Of a stretch of 64,000 bases of DNA, positions 12,201-27,100 are shown piece after piece. The stretch lies in assembly GCF_001640805.2 (NCBI RefSeq), contig NC_066837.1, positions 26,660,789 through 26,724,788 on the forward strand, given 5' to 3'. Source of the stretch: Lates calcarifer (lineage: Eukaryota; Chordata; Actinopteri; Centropomidae). A model generated the notes under the pieces. It made no database searches, was not told the origin of the DNA, and was given only the letters and a program-made list of their open reading frames with translations. A program made the translations under genes and the position numbers. How positions within the stretch are numbered: position 1 is the first letter of the stretch; every line of letters begins with the position of its first letter.

Positions 12201-15200
12201 ATGGCTCTGGCCTATAACCCACAGCACACCTGTCAACAGCAGCCCACATCACTGTGTCTGACTTTGTACTGTCTCTTCAACTGTGAGAGCAAAACTTTAG
12301 TTTCTACTGAAGAAAATTAAATAGAGGTCATTTTAAAAAGCAGTTACCCTGAGTTCATCATCCACCAATCATGAATACAAGGCATCTGTCTTGCCTAGTT
12401 TGGGCTTTCATAAAAAAATTAAAATGCCAGATAATAACATCAAGTATTATTCAGTTGATTTTTTAATCTTAGAATTTTGAAACATACTAGCTTCAGTTAG
12501 ACATGAAAGTCAATACACACAGAGGTTAAAGAGAAAGAGACCAGAGTGTGAAGTCTCCCCAGCAGGTTAACAGTTTGTCTCAGTTTGCTGCTGTTTGCTC
12601 TGGCATGCTGTAAATCTTTTTTGACTTTGATTTTTGTTTCTTTACCTCGGCAGATAGCTGCTCTGCAGAGAGGAGGAGACAGCTTCCCACTCACAGCCGC
12701 CTCAGGCAAAGTGCTTGGAAAGGTGTGGCAAAGGACAGACACACAAAAATAGAAACAACTAGTTTTAACAGAGGTTTTGTTGTTTTGTTGCCACTGACTT
12801 CAAAGAATAGACACCCTGCTAAAAGTCAAACTCAACAAAATGTGTGTGATGATCACCATCAGACAGAGAGCAGAATGTTGAAAAGTTACTGATGTTTCTG
12901 TCTGTGTGCAGGCGCTGCGTAGCTCTGACAGGAGCTCTAAGCCTGTGTACGTGTCTGTGGGCCACAAGATCAGTCTGGACACTGCTGTACGCCTCACACA
13001 CTCCTGCTGCCGCTACCGGGTCCCCGAACCCATCAGACAGGTACATACACACACACACGGTGCATTCAATCAGGTCTCTTTGACAGCGCGGCCGAGAGGA
13101 AGCTCAACCTGGAGAAAAATCAAAAGACTCTGTGATCAGATGAAATAAAAGTTGAAGTCAGTTGAGGCAGAGTGCTGTGCTGAGAGTGAGCAGTGCCTTG
13201 TGTAACAGTGAAACAGGGAGGTGTGATGTGGGAGGTGTGGGACCCGAGCACAAGGGCCTGGGAGAAAATGGAGGGTATGCAGCCAATTAGGGATGGTTCA
13301 ATTTTATTAAAAAAATTTTCGGGGTGGGGGATTCTCCCGGACAGATGCAGACAACAGTTTTAATATGATAGCTGTCAAGGTCTGGTCCACATGAAATACA
13401 AAATAAAAATTTAGCAGGAGCATTTCTCCTCATGCACACACCACTAATATAACAGATTTGTGGTAATAAGTAGTATTATTGTGGCGCATACAAAGAACAT
13501 AAGAAAAACCTTGTGGCATTCACTCATTTTCTCCTATTTGCAATTTTCTCTTAGTCATACAAAATTCATGAATCTTCCAGATGTATTGCATGAGTCAGGT
13601 GTTTTCTGTTGCACCCAACAGTGTAACATCATCTAGAATGGAATATATTCTTCTATTCTGTCCATCACCTTGGCTCTTGCTTCCTGTTGAGTGGCTCCTC
13701 TTTTTGTCATGGACCATTTTGCTTTAGAGAGATGGTTTTAGCACCTAACTTCAAGTCAAACTCTTTCTTCTTTATTTTTGTGATTGTGCAGCTCTATGAT
13801 GACATGATGTTGACAGCTGTGATAATGTTTTCTCATTTTTTCAATTCCCCAATACCACTTCTGACACACTGTGAAAAAACCCCTTCCAACATGCTTTAAG
13901 ACATAGTTTATCTATATATTAAAACACTCTGATGATGGTTTGAAAATTCTTTAAATTACATCTACTTCCTCTCCCTCAAACTTGCAGAGTATAACATATG
14001 TAAGAAAGAACTGCATAAAGCTTTTTGTGTCTCCAAGGGGAGCTTTGTAAAGTCTGATAAATGTCCTCAAGTGATGTTACTGAAGTCAGCAGTGGTTTGG
14101 GCTGAAGACTGATTGAGGGGTGTGGAGATAGAAAGAAGTGAGCTCACCACACCTGTGGAATAATAAAAACAATATCTCTAGCTCTGTTGCATCGATTTGG
14201 AAAAAACTGTCCATCATAAGTCTGATAGTGTAATAAGGCTGTAATACTACATTGGTGGAATACTCTGGCAATGACCCGGTGCCAGACACTACAGGAGATC
14301 TTCAGATATCCCATGTCCAAGCCCCAACAAGTCAGAGCTGTTTTAAATAGGTCCCCCCAGTATGAGGGTGACTTATGCAATATTAGGCAGGTCCCACAGG
14401 TACTGAATCAGATTGGGATCTGGGGAGTTTAGAGCCCAGGTCAGGTGGGAACCTTACCTTGCTGGGGGGGGGGGGGGGGGTTGACATTGGGGAGTGTGTC
14501 AGGACCAAAGCTTCCTCAGCAGAACATTGTGTTATAACAAGATGATTGACGTTATTCACTTCATCCACCAGTGGTCATAATGTTATGACTGATCCGTGTA
14601 TGCGGAGAGAGAAGATTAATGTGAGGGTCATTTTACAGCTTTCACAAATCCTATTAAGTAAGTAATAGTTTTGACAGCATTTTACATTTTCTTTTTACAA
14701 AAAGTCTTAAAAAGTTTAGTCTTAAAACATAAAAACACCCATTAAATGTCATTTTGGAGAGGAAAAAGAAAAAAAACCTTGAACTGAACCCTTCCTCCCT
14801 CAGGCTCTTTTTCTTTCTGCCACTGGGTTGTGCTGTGCTTCTGCTGTTCAACATGCTTTCATTTTCACCGCACAGAAAACACACACACACGCACATCTCA
14901 AAATCAGTTTTTCACCAAGGGAGCTGCAGTAGCAGCGGCTTACTCATCCCCTCCTGTGTGTGTGCTTATTTCATCAAAGTGTGAGTGTGATGCGTTTAGC
15001 TGGTGGGAGCAGGAAGAGGAGGAAGCAGCAGGAACCGAATGTGGACATCATAGGGACCAATCACTGACGCCTCTGTCTTTATCTCTCTCTCTGTCCAGTT
15101 GTTTTCCTTTCTCTAACGTCCACATTCCCTTTTTTCTCTCTGTCTCCTGCTTTCGCCCTGTGTTCCCTCTCCATCTCTGCCTGTCCCACAGATATTTTCT

Positions 15201-18200
15201 ATTCTCTTTATTGCTGACATCACAGAAAAAAAACTCGTCCCAGATCCATATCTGGAGAGTGTCATGGTCAGAGTTGAACTCCACGTTTCCTTTGCTCTTT
15301 CATTGGCAGAGCAAGATTTGTGTCCCTCAGGCCTTTGAAAGCTCAGTCACAACTTGAGGAAAAAAAAAAAAAATCAAAAAGCTGCCAATCTGACAGGAAG
15401 ACTCTGTGAATTACATAACAGTGGCCTTTTTGAAGTTTGATGATACTAGAGGACAAGCTACAGTATCTTCCCCTCTGCCCAGACACTTGTCATGGACAAC
15501 AATAACAGGGACAGGCCAGTTAGAGGTCAAATTATAGATATGTAAATATGTAACTATCCACGACTGTAACTTTCTCTGTCAGTCGTACACACATACACTT
15601 GTACACACTTGGCTGGACTCAGCAGCTAAAGGTTGCCAGGGTCTTTGTGGCAGACACTGTGTTGTGGTTTGTGTATGCTTGTGCTTCACTACTTGAAAGC
15701 TGGGGTTGGGGTTTGTCAGCTAAGGGCAGAGTGAATGTTTATCTATTCAAGAGGAGGAGTAGCTCATGTAGCAGTTATGGCAATAACATGGACAGACAGA
15801 GCTAGAAATATAAAGAGAATAGTTCTATAATAGCAATGAGGTTTTCATAGTACTCACATTTGCATGAGGATACATGCTGATACTGGTTTCATTTACAGAT
15901 TTTTTAACAAATAAAAAAACAAATCAAAGTGTGGAGTTGCTCCATCGTGAGCCACTAGGACAGCTTCAGTGCTCCTTTTTATGGATTTTCCAAGTGTCTT
16001 AAAATGCAACTGGAGAGGTTAACAGCATTTTTCCAAAAGATGTTTGGTGTTTCAATGATGGACGTGGAGAGCACATCAGTCCAAAATCTCATATAGGTGG
16101 TCAACCAGGTAGAGATGTGTTGACTGTGAAGGCCACAGCAGATGTATAATTAGTGTGAATGCTTAAAGCTTCTGTATCTGCCTTCATCCACCTGTATATA
16201 GTGGAAGCAGAGAATACAGATTTTGTGTGTATTACATCTAAGACAAGAACCGTGTGTAACTTACTTATTATTAAAGGAAAGTGATGTATTTGTTCCTGGT
16301 GCTGCATTAACAGTTCTATAATTTTGTAATTGATCAATTATTGTTGAGATTAAAGGGGCACACAACTGACTTTACACATAAAGGTTAGGTCATGGGGAGT
16401 ATTACCCAGCAGCTGTATATTGTTTTCTGTTACTGAACAATAACCCAGATTATGTCCTTATCTTATATTGGGCTCTTAGACTACACATTTATAACAGAAA
16501 GCCTCCAGACAGGGGGCATGTATTTTCAGAGGAGTGGTAAGGTCTGTCACTGCAAAGTGACATTTGCTCCTCCACATTAAATAAGTAGATCCAGAATTTT
16601 TGTGATGTAGTGACTACTCACAAGCCTAGCTAGTGATCTGCTGTATATGACGAACTCACCTTTAACTTGTTAGCAGTCCCAGCCTGGGCTAGCACTAGAA
16701 AGTCACAATGAAAAGATACTGTATTGGTTGGTCATTACGGAAAGTGTTGGATTTTTGGAGCTTGACTCTTAACAAGGGACTAAAAGTCAGAATATCTTGG
16801 CCTCTGCTGTGCTGCTTTTGATCATCTTTTAGTTTGATCTCTCTACTGAGTCCTCCAACTTCACAAAAGTATAGCAATAATGCAGGAGTGCCGCTTTAAT
16901 TGATTAATCACTGATGTGTATAAAATGCTCATAATAATGTAAAATTTTCATCACAGGCTACTCTATCAAAATCTAAAGTTATTTTTAGAATTTGCAAAAG
17001 AATGGTAACAATTCTACTACAGAATTCATGGAGAGCAGAATATTTTACTGATAGGTGCAATGAATCATCAACTCTGTGAAAAAACAAAAAGATTTATAAA
17101 CATCTTATTATTGACATTTTGTCTGCAGACATTCATCAGGTAGGTAATTTGTACTTGATGATGATGAAAATGAAATATCACCAATATATAATCAATTCCT
17201 AAAAGTTAAATAATTATCAATAAAATGGAAGAAAGCAAGAGATGAAATCTTTATATTTGACAAACTGGGAAAAAAAAATGAAAAATGAGAAATGCATTGA
17301 TCCATAATCAATGTTTTTTTAATTGATCAGTTTTCTTTCGATCAGCCTCAGTTAACTGAGACACTGTTTCAGTACCGCTTCCTTCAGAGAAAGGCATCTT
17401 GATATCCTACCATGGTGTTATTAAATTTCACTTGAAAAAGAGTAAAATCCAATTAGGTTTTGTAGAGGGTACATATTATGTTTTGGATTAGTGCATGGTG
17501 TCAGGTGTTACTTACAGCTTTAATACTCAGTAATCATGACTGACAGAGGTAAAGTGATCAGCTGCTTCCTCAGTGTCACAGCAGCTGGGTGTTCACATCC
17601 TAAATCTTAATCCTAAATTAACCCTTTACTCTGCTATTTCGTCTCCCTTATTCTCCACCCTTCTCTCCACCAGAGAAGATCCTCTCACCTTACATCATGA
17701 GTGAAACAAACCCCTCCTTCCACAGCCTGAGAGATTCAGAGGGAGAAAGATGAAAGGGAAAGATGACATCATGGTTGGATTCTGCATTGAAGGCTGATGT
17801 GTGAATGCACTGCAGCAGAATCTTATGTACCACAATGAAAAAACAAAACACACATATACGCACACACACGTGCACACACACACACAGGACTCCAACAAAT
17901 TCACGCCCTATCTCAGTCTTGCTCCCTCACACCATTAAATTCTCACACTCCTTCTGTAACCCACGCTTCACTTGATAAAGCCTCAGAGAACATGTGATGG
18001 GAAGTGGTAGGTGAGCAGACACTTGCCTCGACTCATCCTGTCTTTTGTTACTCTGCAGTCACTGTAACGAGTGGAGGTCAGAGAGAGGAAACTGACACAT
18101 CAGAGGGATGTTATATTAGTGACCAGGCCAAAAATCACAAATCCAATCTCTGTAGAAGCATGTACTTGTTTTTGTTTAATTGTCTCATAGAATTAATGTC

Positions 18201-21121
18201 TCAAAACTCTGCTGTTAATTGGCATGCTGCCATGTTACCATATATAACCTCACATTGGCAGATTTAACTGGATTGTCAAATCTGTTCAAGGGATTAATGT
18301 CTGTAGACTCTGTGGAAAAAAAATTACTTTTAATTTGTGAAGGTACTGTAGTTGGCTAAGTTATCCTATTTTCCTGCATGGCTCTGTTTGACATGCACAG
18401 ATTTCTGTGTACTGTCAACTATATATTTTACACATCTATAATGTTCCGATGAAGTTTTGTGGAAAGAACTGTGTAACTCAGCACTATTATAGGTAAAATA
18501 GTGACAATGTTCAATAGGTTCGCTTCCAGTTTATTCCAGTGAACTACTGAGCTAGTGTAACCAACATCTTTCAACATCAAGGACTCAGGCCTGGATCTGA
18601 GCACACCTGACCCAAAGTCAAAGTCTGTGTGATTAGTGTGGACGTTGCGTAGTGTCCACTACATCAGGTGTGTAGTGTAGTGTACTCTTCTTCCTCTTTG
18701 TGTTTATCTGCATATTGCAAACCAGCCAGGTGCATACCACCACCTGTTTTATTGGAGTGTGTAGATATGCAAGTTTACTCAAGTGTGGAACAGCAGTATT
18801 AATGTGAAAGCTGTGGAGAGGTTGGCAGTCATACTGCCATGGTACAAAACATTCATACTTAATACTGCACCCTCCAACAATACACAAAAATGTACAGTTT
18901 GTCCACAGGCAAGGTACAGTTCAACATGTATGAAGGATGAAGTTTCCAATTACAGACTGATTACAAATAACTTTTTAATTGGGCATAAATGGAGCAGTTC
19001 TTTCAAGGAAATTCCTCTGAGTCAAATTGAAAAGGGAAAAGTGTACTGATTACATAGATGCTGGGTAAATAGTCAAATGAGAGCATGAAACGGTCCAGTT
19101 TTCTCAGCCTTTGTACAGTGTGGGGTTTAGAAGTGAAATGATAAGTCAGTCAACAGGAAATTGGCTGTTTTCATGAAACCGTAGATCAAATGTTTAAATC
19201 ATTTTTCAAGCAAACATGCCAAATAATCATTGGTGCCTGCTTCTCTGATGCTTGTTTCTGTTTTATATGGCTGAAAATGAATATGTTTGGGTTTGGCTGA
19301 GGAAAACAATACACTGAGCGATGAGAAACTGTGAATTTTTTCTGACATTGATCGATTAATAGCAGAATAATTGACAGATTATAACAAAAACTGTAACAAA
19401 AACTATCCCGTTTCTGTAGTGGGATTATTTCATGGATGTCTGGGATTGTCATATGGGCATTGTTGTATGAACCTTTTCAATATGATGTTTACCAGATTTA
19501 TTTTTTTTTTTTTTTAAGAAAACATGATGTTTTCACCTAGTTACCTGTAAGACAATTTGTGTGTTGACTGAAGGTGTTCCATTCACCAATTGAATGTTTG
19601 TGGTTATTAGTTATTTTATGCAGTGTAAGGGAAAGGCTTGTTCATATCCTTTATGGAGGTCCTGTGGACAGAAACTTAAGTAGTAAATGGAGCATCAGTA
19701 AAAGCAGCAAAAGCAAAGCAACTTTCTCCTTTCTCCTTTTAATTTGTGCTAAATTGCGTACTCTTTCCAAGTAACTTTCAACAAAAAAAAAAAAAAACAC
19801 ATTACAAACAGTAACTTTTTAAACTTTTTACCTCCCACATGCTCAGCTTTGAAACATGTAGCCCTCTGGTCAGAAGCTCACTCTTCTGACCTCTCAACAA
19901 ACGTGTGCACACATAATCCACACATACACAGGCACGTCTCCAGCTCCCTCCTTCCTTTCCTTCAGCAGTCAGTTAAAAGCTCTAATGGACAGCAGTAGAA
20001 CAGAAATCTAATTTTCTACAAGCTAATGTTCCTTGACAAACATACTGGTATCCTGTCAGACCTGCTCACTTGGAATTAGCAGGCCTGTCTCATTGGCGCT
20101 TGAGGAAATAGATACAAAGAAGACCTAGAATCATCACTATTTGAGGGCACATTTCATTTAGTACAAATGTTTTCACTTGGAATTTTAAAAAATCTGTCTC
20201 AGTGCGAGGAAAAAACATCTGAAAAATTCTAACATTCATCATTCATTTAAGAAGCTTTGACATTTTGATGAACTGAAGAGGCTTCTTGGATGAGTGGCAA
20301 AACATCAAGACTACAACAGAAAATCTTGTTGCCACTGACTCATCACTTCTGTTCATTCTGTCATCTGGTTTACTGTGAAGCATCACAGAAAGCCTGGTGC
20401 TGGTTTTCACCCAACAGGTTTGTGTGCATTGTCATGTGTAGCCTCGGCCCACACTCGGTCAATCGGTCATTATCTCCAGGCTAAAATCCATTACTCCTTA
20501 GTCCCCCCACTACCACCACCACATCCTCCTCCTCCCCCCACATACACTGATGGGAAGACATCCACTGGTAATGGGACTCTGAGGAGCTGGCTGAGACGTA
20601 CAGTAACAGCTTATTTCCAGACCTCTCCTCTCTGTCTGAGTGCCTTGCACCGAGCGGAAGTCACTAATTATGTTCCCAATCCTTCTACAGCAGTCACCTG
20701 TACACCACTGAGTCTCTCACTGCTGTCCTGTATGCCCTTCAGCTCTTAAATCAGTTCCTGTTTTCTGGAAGCATCAGAGGGATTTGATTTGTATTTCTGT
20801 GTAGCTGACGTTTTTTTCTGTTGCTACATAAAACAATCTGTCTGCAGAGCCACCCATTCTAAAAACGTCCTCCTTTACAGTACTGTAAGGCTCTCTGGAT
20901 ATCGGATGTATACAGTTTCCCTGCTAAAGAGCGATAAATGTGGCTCCACGCTTCAGTCTCCATTTTGGGTTTCCTTGACCCCCCCCCCCCCCGTCCAGGT
21001 AGACAGGAAATGTAAAGGCTCCACAGCTGCGCTCCCAGATTGCAAAAACAGATGGAATTTCAATGTGAGTGAAAGGCGATGGGGAGCCTGCATGCATTGA
21101 ATAAAAGAGATTGAGAAATGC

Positions 21122-21158
<37 letters not shown>

Positions 21159-24100
21159 ATACGGTAGAGAAGGCATGCAGTGTGTATGTTTGAGAGAGAC
21201 ACTGCTGATGTGTGTTTTGTGTGCAGATATTGAAGACTAGGATATTATTATGTAAGATTTGTGGGTTTTTTAGCACTAAAATTTGCAGATGCAATGATTC
21301 ATCTTGTAACACAGCAGGCCATAACAAAATGTATGTTTTTGTGTGTGAGTGTGTGTTCTCTTTCATGTCACCAGCCTATGTGTGTGTGTGGTTTGCTTTT
21401 GATGAGTCCCCAGTTTTTCAACTTTCTTACACCTCGTCGTTCTCCCCGACTTTGTTCGTCCTCACCATACTGTTTTTCCTCTTCTCTCGCTGCCGTCTCT
21501 CATCCATCCATCTCCATCCCCACCCCCACCCCCTGCTGCACCATCTCAACTCCCTGAATAATTCAGGCCTGCAGAGCTAGTGTATTTTTGGTTGTTGTCA
21601 CCTCTGCAGTAACACAAACACAGCCCATACCAGTGTGCACGCTCACACACACACACACACACACACACACAGGCGTGCAGTACTGCCAGCGTACACACAA
21701 GCAACACACAAACGAAGCTGCCGACAGCAACAAAAAAAAAAAGTACCAGAGTCAGTGAGACCGCTGAGACTCGCTAACTACGAAGAATTATCCTTCCAGG
21801 GATTTCACACCATCACTGTGCTCCACCCTATCTCTGCTGTGCTATCCCAACAGTGACTAATAATATGTCTCACTTTTCTGTGTCTTCCAGAGTTACACAA
21901 AGTTTGACTGTACAATAATGTGTGAGGGAAGACACGACTTTATATGGATCCCCTTTACTTTTGTATGCGCTGAGTTTTGTGTTTATGCAGTTACTGGAAT
22001 AAATTTGGGAGTCAATATGAACCACTCTTTGGTTCTTATTGATTGAATCATTATTTATCTTCATTATTCCCATTGAGATCAACAATCTATCATTAAGCAA
22101 CCTGTAAAATCTGCTGAAGACAGCAGCACATTTACATCCTAGTTAAAGGCCAGTTTCAAATCTGTAGACAACACAAAAATATTTCAGTATATAAAACCCT
22201 CAGGCTCCGCTACATCCACTGGGCATCATGCATCAACAAATGCTTCTTTTAAAACGATATTAATTGTTTTTTTTTCTGGCCACTTGGGAACAACAGAACA
22301 ATCTGAAAACACAACACTGACATCACTTTATAAAGCTGTAATAATGAACACAGGGCAACATTAGCATGTCTGTGCTTGCCATGATGAATGTACAGCCAAT
22401 ATTCATTCTCCTTTAGTTTCATTTTGGTCTCCACCAACAGCCAACCAAGTTTGAGCATAACTTCCTCCCACAATTCCAGCATGAGTGTTTACCGCTTGGG
22501 GTGAAAGGTGAAAGGCGAGGCAAGTGCAGCTACCGCGATAAGCAAGGAAACATCTTACCAGAAATTTTCATTTTAAAACACTTCCAGATGGAAGATTTGA
22601 TAAAACCAGAGTTGTGTGTACACAGTACAGTGATGAACTGTCTTTCCAGCTAACTAATGCTAACTAGCATTTATTTAGCTGAGATATCACTTCACAAACA
22701 ATCTACTGACAAGCAGTGTATGTTCACTTCATGTGGTTGTCTGCCACTTAAGTCAGCAATTCATTGTGGACATTGTTGTTCAGCAAATTCAAATTCATCA
22801 TCAAATTCATCATCAAAACTTAGACACTGAAATAATGTCTTATTCCAACATGTACTTGGTTTATACCCTCACAAAAATACAAGTAAATACTAGTATTTTA
22901 AACTTTAATTAACACATTAATCATTACTGTGTTATTGTGTAAGTAAAAAAATTCAGTTCATCAGTTGACAACTCTAGAAAATATTAATTAGCATAACTTT
23001 TAAAAACTGATTTTGAAATTGTTGAAGGCTCAATTTAGAGCGGTTCATTGATTTATTAAGTACATTGATACTGGTTGTTGAGTAATAACATAATGAAATG
23101 ATAAGTTATCTGTATATAATGCATAATGCTAATGAAGTGATTCTTCAAAAGAATTCATTGTTGAAAAAATGTAGCACTTTAATGTTTTCACTACATGCTT
23201 ACCCTTGCATAGCAACTTGCTCATAATGACAATGTTAGCATGCTGATGTTTAGCAGGTATAACCTTTACCACGTTCACCATCTTAATCTTACCAACAGGT
23301 AGAAGGCTAATAATGGTAATTAACACTAAATAAAAGTACAGCTGAGGCTGATGGGACTGGCTTTATTTTTACAGGTATTTGACTATAAAGAAAAGTATTG
23401 GACAAACTGAAATTTTGATCAGCTTGAAGCAATAGCAGAAAGCTCAAGATCAGCAAAGTCATTATGATTCATCCAGATTCATCCAATATTCATGGAGATA
23501 TTTCACACTGGACCATGGCGGGGGACCGACTGACTGACATGGCCCTAGGCTCTCAAATGTGAGGATGCCCTGCCTTTGTCTTTTTTATATCTTTGCAAAT
23601 TGAAGATCTTTGGGATCTTTGTACAGTTGCTCAGACAAAACAAGCAATCAGAAGATGTCACCTTAAGTTCTGGGAAACTGCGAGGGAGCTTTTTTTTTTT
23701 TTTTTTTAAATGTCAACAGATTATTGAATAATGTAAATAACTGCTAGCCATGCTTATAGCTATGGTACACATCACTTCCCCATTTGTTCCTTTTTTAAAA
23801 AACTAATTCTCTGTGGAGCAGTTAGAATGTCACATTGATTTGACACAGATGCCAACACAACACAGTGTGTTTAGTGGAATTTGAGGGGAATACATAAGTC
23901 TTGTGAGAGAAAGAGAAGCCATAAAACAGTCATTTTGGACAACTGACAGTGTTAAACATGTGAAGATTGACACCAGTGCTCTGCTGGTGCCAGCTGTACC
24001 AGTCAGCTTGTGGAATCGAGAGGATGTGACTGATTTAAAGTGGAGATCCCCTTTGGGCCCAGAGGCTGTCTAAATGTTAATATATGGCTGTCTGACATTC

Positions 24101-27100
24101 TGGTGCTGCAACCACTGGACTTTGGACCTCCACAGAGAGAAGGTTGGAGGGAGACAAAAGTGCAACCCTGGGGTGGATATGAGAGAGAGAGGTGTAGATG
24201 TGAGTTGGAACAGAGGTTTGAGAAGGGAGGAGAGAGATCTGAAGGAAAAAGTTTAATGATTGAAATGATAAAAAAAAAAAAGATTTGGCTTGAAAAAAGT
24301 AAGTGAGGGAAGGTGGATTCCAGGGAGAAGGAGAAATATAAAAATGGTTTGTAAGGGCAAGGAGAGCTATAGAGAAGAAGAAGGGGTAGAGCAGACTGGC
24401 ATAGCTGCAGGGCTTAAGGGGCTTTGGGGGACTGGAAGATAAAGACCTGCCCAAGGCCACTGGACCGAAGCCAGGACTCAGACACCTCGTGTGTGTGTGT
24501 GTGTGTGTGTGTTGTGTGTGTGTGTGTGTGTGTGCCAGCAGAGCCAGCAGTCCACATCTGTTCACCTGTGCATTCCCACCCTGCCAGGGACTGTGGCCAG
24601 AGGAAACCAGATCTGAACTGATGAAAATTCAGTCAAGGGTTTTCTTTGCTCTTGCAGCAAGCAGCAAGCTGTGACAGCAGCTGTCACATTCTCTTCACTT
24701 TACCACAGCTATTTTATTTATTTTATTTCTTTATTGCATTGTTTGAGGTTTGTTTAGTTTGTTGTAATTACAAACCAATCACATTTGTAAGTAAATGTTG
24801 CACGAGCTAAGAAGTAACTGGTGGACAGATCTTTGTCAGCATGGCAAGGTGTCAGAGTATTTGGTGAAAAGACAAGTCTAAACATTTGGATTTTAAGTTT
24901 TAGGTTCTTCTTTTGCAGCTAGTGAATATCCATGTAACTACAGCCTCATCTCCTCTCACACTCGAGAGTAGTAAAATATTGGCATGAAATATAAACACGT
25001 ACACAATAAAGCATACCTGGTAATGACAGACATTAGAGCAGAGCCTGCATTTAGATAAACCTGCCTACTCCAGTGTCTGCACAAACCTAACTCACACCCA
25101 CCCATTAAAATGAGACGATGTAACTTTTGCTGAAAAGTAGCCACTGCAGTTACATGTGACAAGTATGAGAAAATGAAAAATGCAACAACATAATTTAAAA
25201 GAACACACAGGACAAGAGGAGACAGTTGTCAAGTCAGTGCAGTGAACTGACTCACTAATATCTGTTACATAATGGTATCAATCTAAAGTTTGCCAACATT
25301 AGCTTATATTAGCCTCTATAAGCCACTAGTTGTATCAGATCAAGTATGGCTATAGCAGCAAAATTTGAGAGTACTGAATTGAGGAAGGGTCCATCATGAA
25401 TTCAACTTCATCTATAACAGAAAGAATAAGTTATTTTTTCCTTCAAAAGTTGCATAGTCTCACTTTAAAGAATTTGAGTGCATGTTGACAAGTTTGTGAT
25501 TGACAAACCATACCAGAAGACTGTACAACTGCAGAACGGAGCTTTAGAAAGACAAGAGTCATGATTTTAGCAGGTTATGATTTGCTAATTCTCAATAAAC
25601 AGTTGACATTTTTGGTAATGTGGCATCAGCTTTTAGTATTTTTAGTATCTGATAATAAACCAAAGACAATAAATTTTTACCTGATGATGGTGTTAAAAGA
25701 GAAGTTAAAGGGTCCCTAAGGTTATTACAATCCTGAGGGGAACATGAATATTTGTGCAAAATGTCATGGTAATCCATCCAGTAGATCTAATTAATAGGTT
25801 GATAGCCCTGTGTTGTTGTATCTGCTCTGTTTGTGTGCGTGTGCCTGCATGTAAGCATAGCACAGGCAGCTATGTGGGACTGTTTCTTTATGACACTATG
25901 TAAATGAGGAGTCTCAGACCTGCTGTTCTGTTCTCTTCTGTTTTGGGGTTTTTGACATTTCTCCAGCTGTAGCTCCTGCCAGGATCTGCTTCTCAACTTA
26001 GAGTATTTTTACCCACCAGGCTGGGAGCAGCGGTCTGAGTAGGGACACAGAACATTACAGCATGTTAGCTTGTTAGCCACTGCAGATTCAACATGGTTTG
26101 CCACACTAATCAATCCAGGTACTTCATATTTATATTTTAGTTTAAAGTAGGTGCAAATGCAGCAACAGAAGAAACATGACTTTGTCTTATATGTGTGTGT
26201 GTGTGTGTGTGAGTGATTATTTTATCTGACATAACAGCTTCACTTTTATTGGCTCAAAGTGTTCCTCTCCCATAATACCCACACACACACACGCTGGTCT
26301 TTCCCCCAGCAATTCACGTCTTAATGACATAAATGTTATCAGATGACTGTGCAGAGCAGTTTGATCAGAGGAGACCAGGATTATGAACTCAAACAGCTTC
26401 ACTGAATCAAAGCATTGATCAAAGGCTGGTTCAACACAAATTGGCCCAAAATAATCAAACTGGGTCTTATTTCTTCTGGTTTTTGTCATAATGACAGTTA
26501 CTAGCAGCAGAGTGTCTACTTCCGCCAGTTTGCAGAGATTTGATTGTTTTATTTATTTATGGATCTACAAAACATACAAATCCAAGGAATATATGTTAAA
26601 GTGAGAACACTCATTTCTAACATGGTCAACAGTCAAACATAAAACATGTAACTTGCATTTATAGCTTGCATGTGTCCCTTCTATTTTTTTCATCTCCTAT
26701 TTATAGACCGACTGTTCCATAGTATGGCACCAGTCCACAATAAGAGCGTTTGACCACAGTATTAGGTCAAGGCACTATACATGAACACGCACTGGCACCA
26801 TGGCAAAATCCTGTGTTATTCCTAAATAATAATAATAACATACATTTTTTTATATTAGTTATTTGCAACTTCCTCTTAGTTGCAAAAAACACAAAGAGCG
26901 ATCTCGGTCTTTGATATCCTTCCCAGAAACTGGAAACAGAAATCATACAGCAGAGGCCTGCATGTAACTGCAATGCAGGGACATTTTTAGGCATTAGTGA
27001 ACCATTAAGATATAATAAGAGATAACGGTATTAACTGACCACAGGTTGAGTAAAGGTGAATAAAGCTGAAATAAACTAAAATGTGGTTAAATTATTTGGC

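Noticed and set aside
14830..15357. Longest open frame in the window, 175 codons, + strand
   Set aside because: Translates pyrimidine-rich simple DNA (runs of S, L, F and H-T repeats), no domain or family resemblance, inside endov intron 7 with no supporting splice pattern.
20953..21366. 137-codon minus frame and overlapping frames with H-T or V-C repeats
   Set aside because: Created by CA/TG microsatellite and C14 run.
24077..24565. 162-codon frame, minus strand
   Set aside because: Runs through the (TG)n tract (H-T-H-T repeats) and purine-rich DNA; composition artefact.
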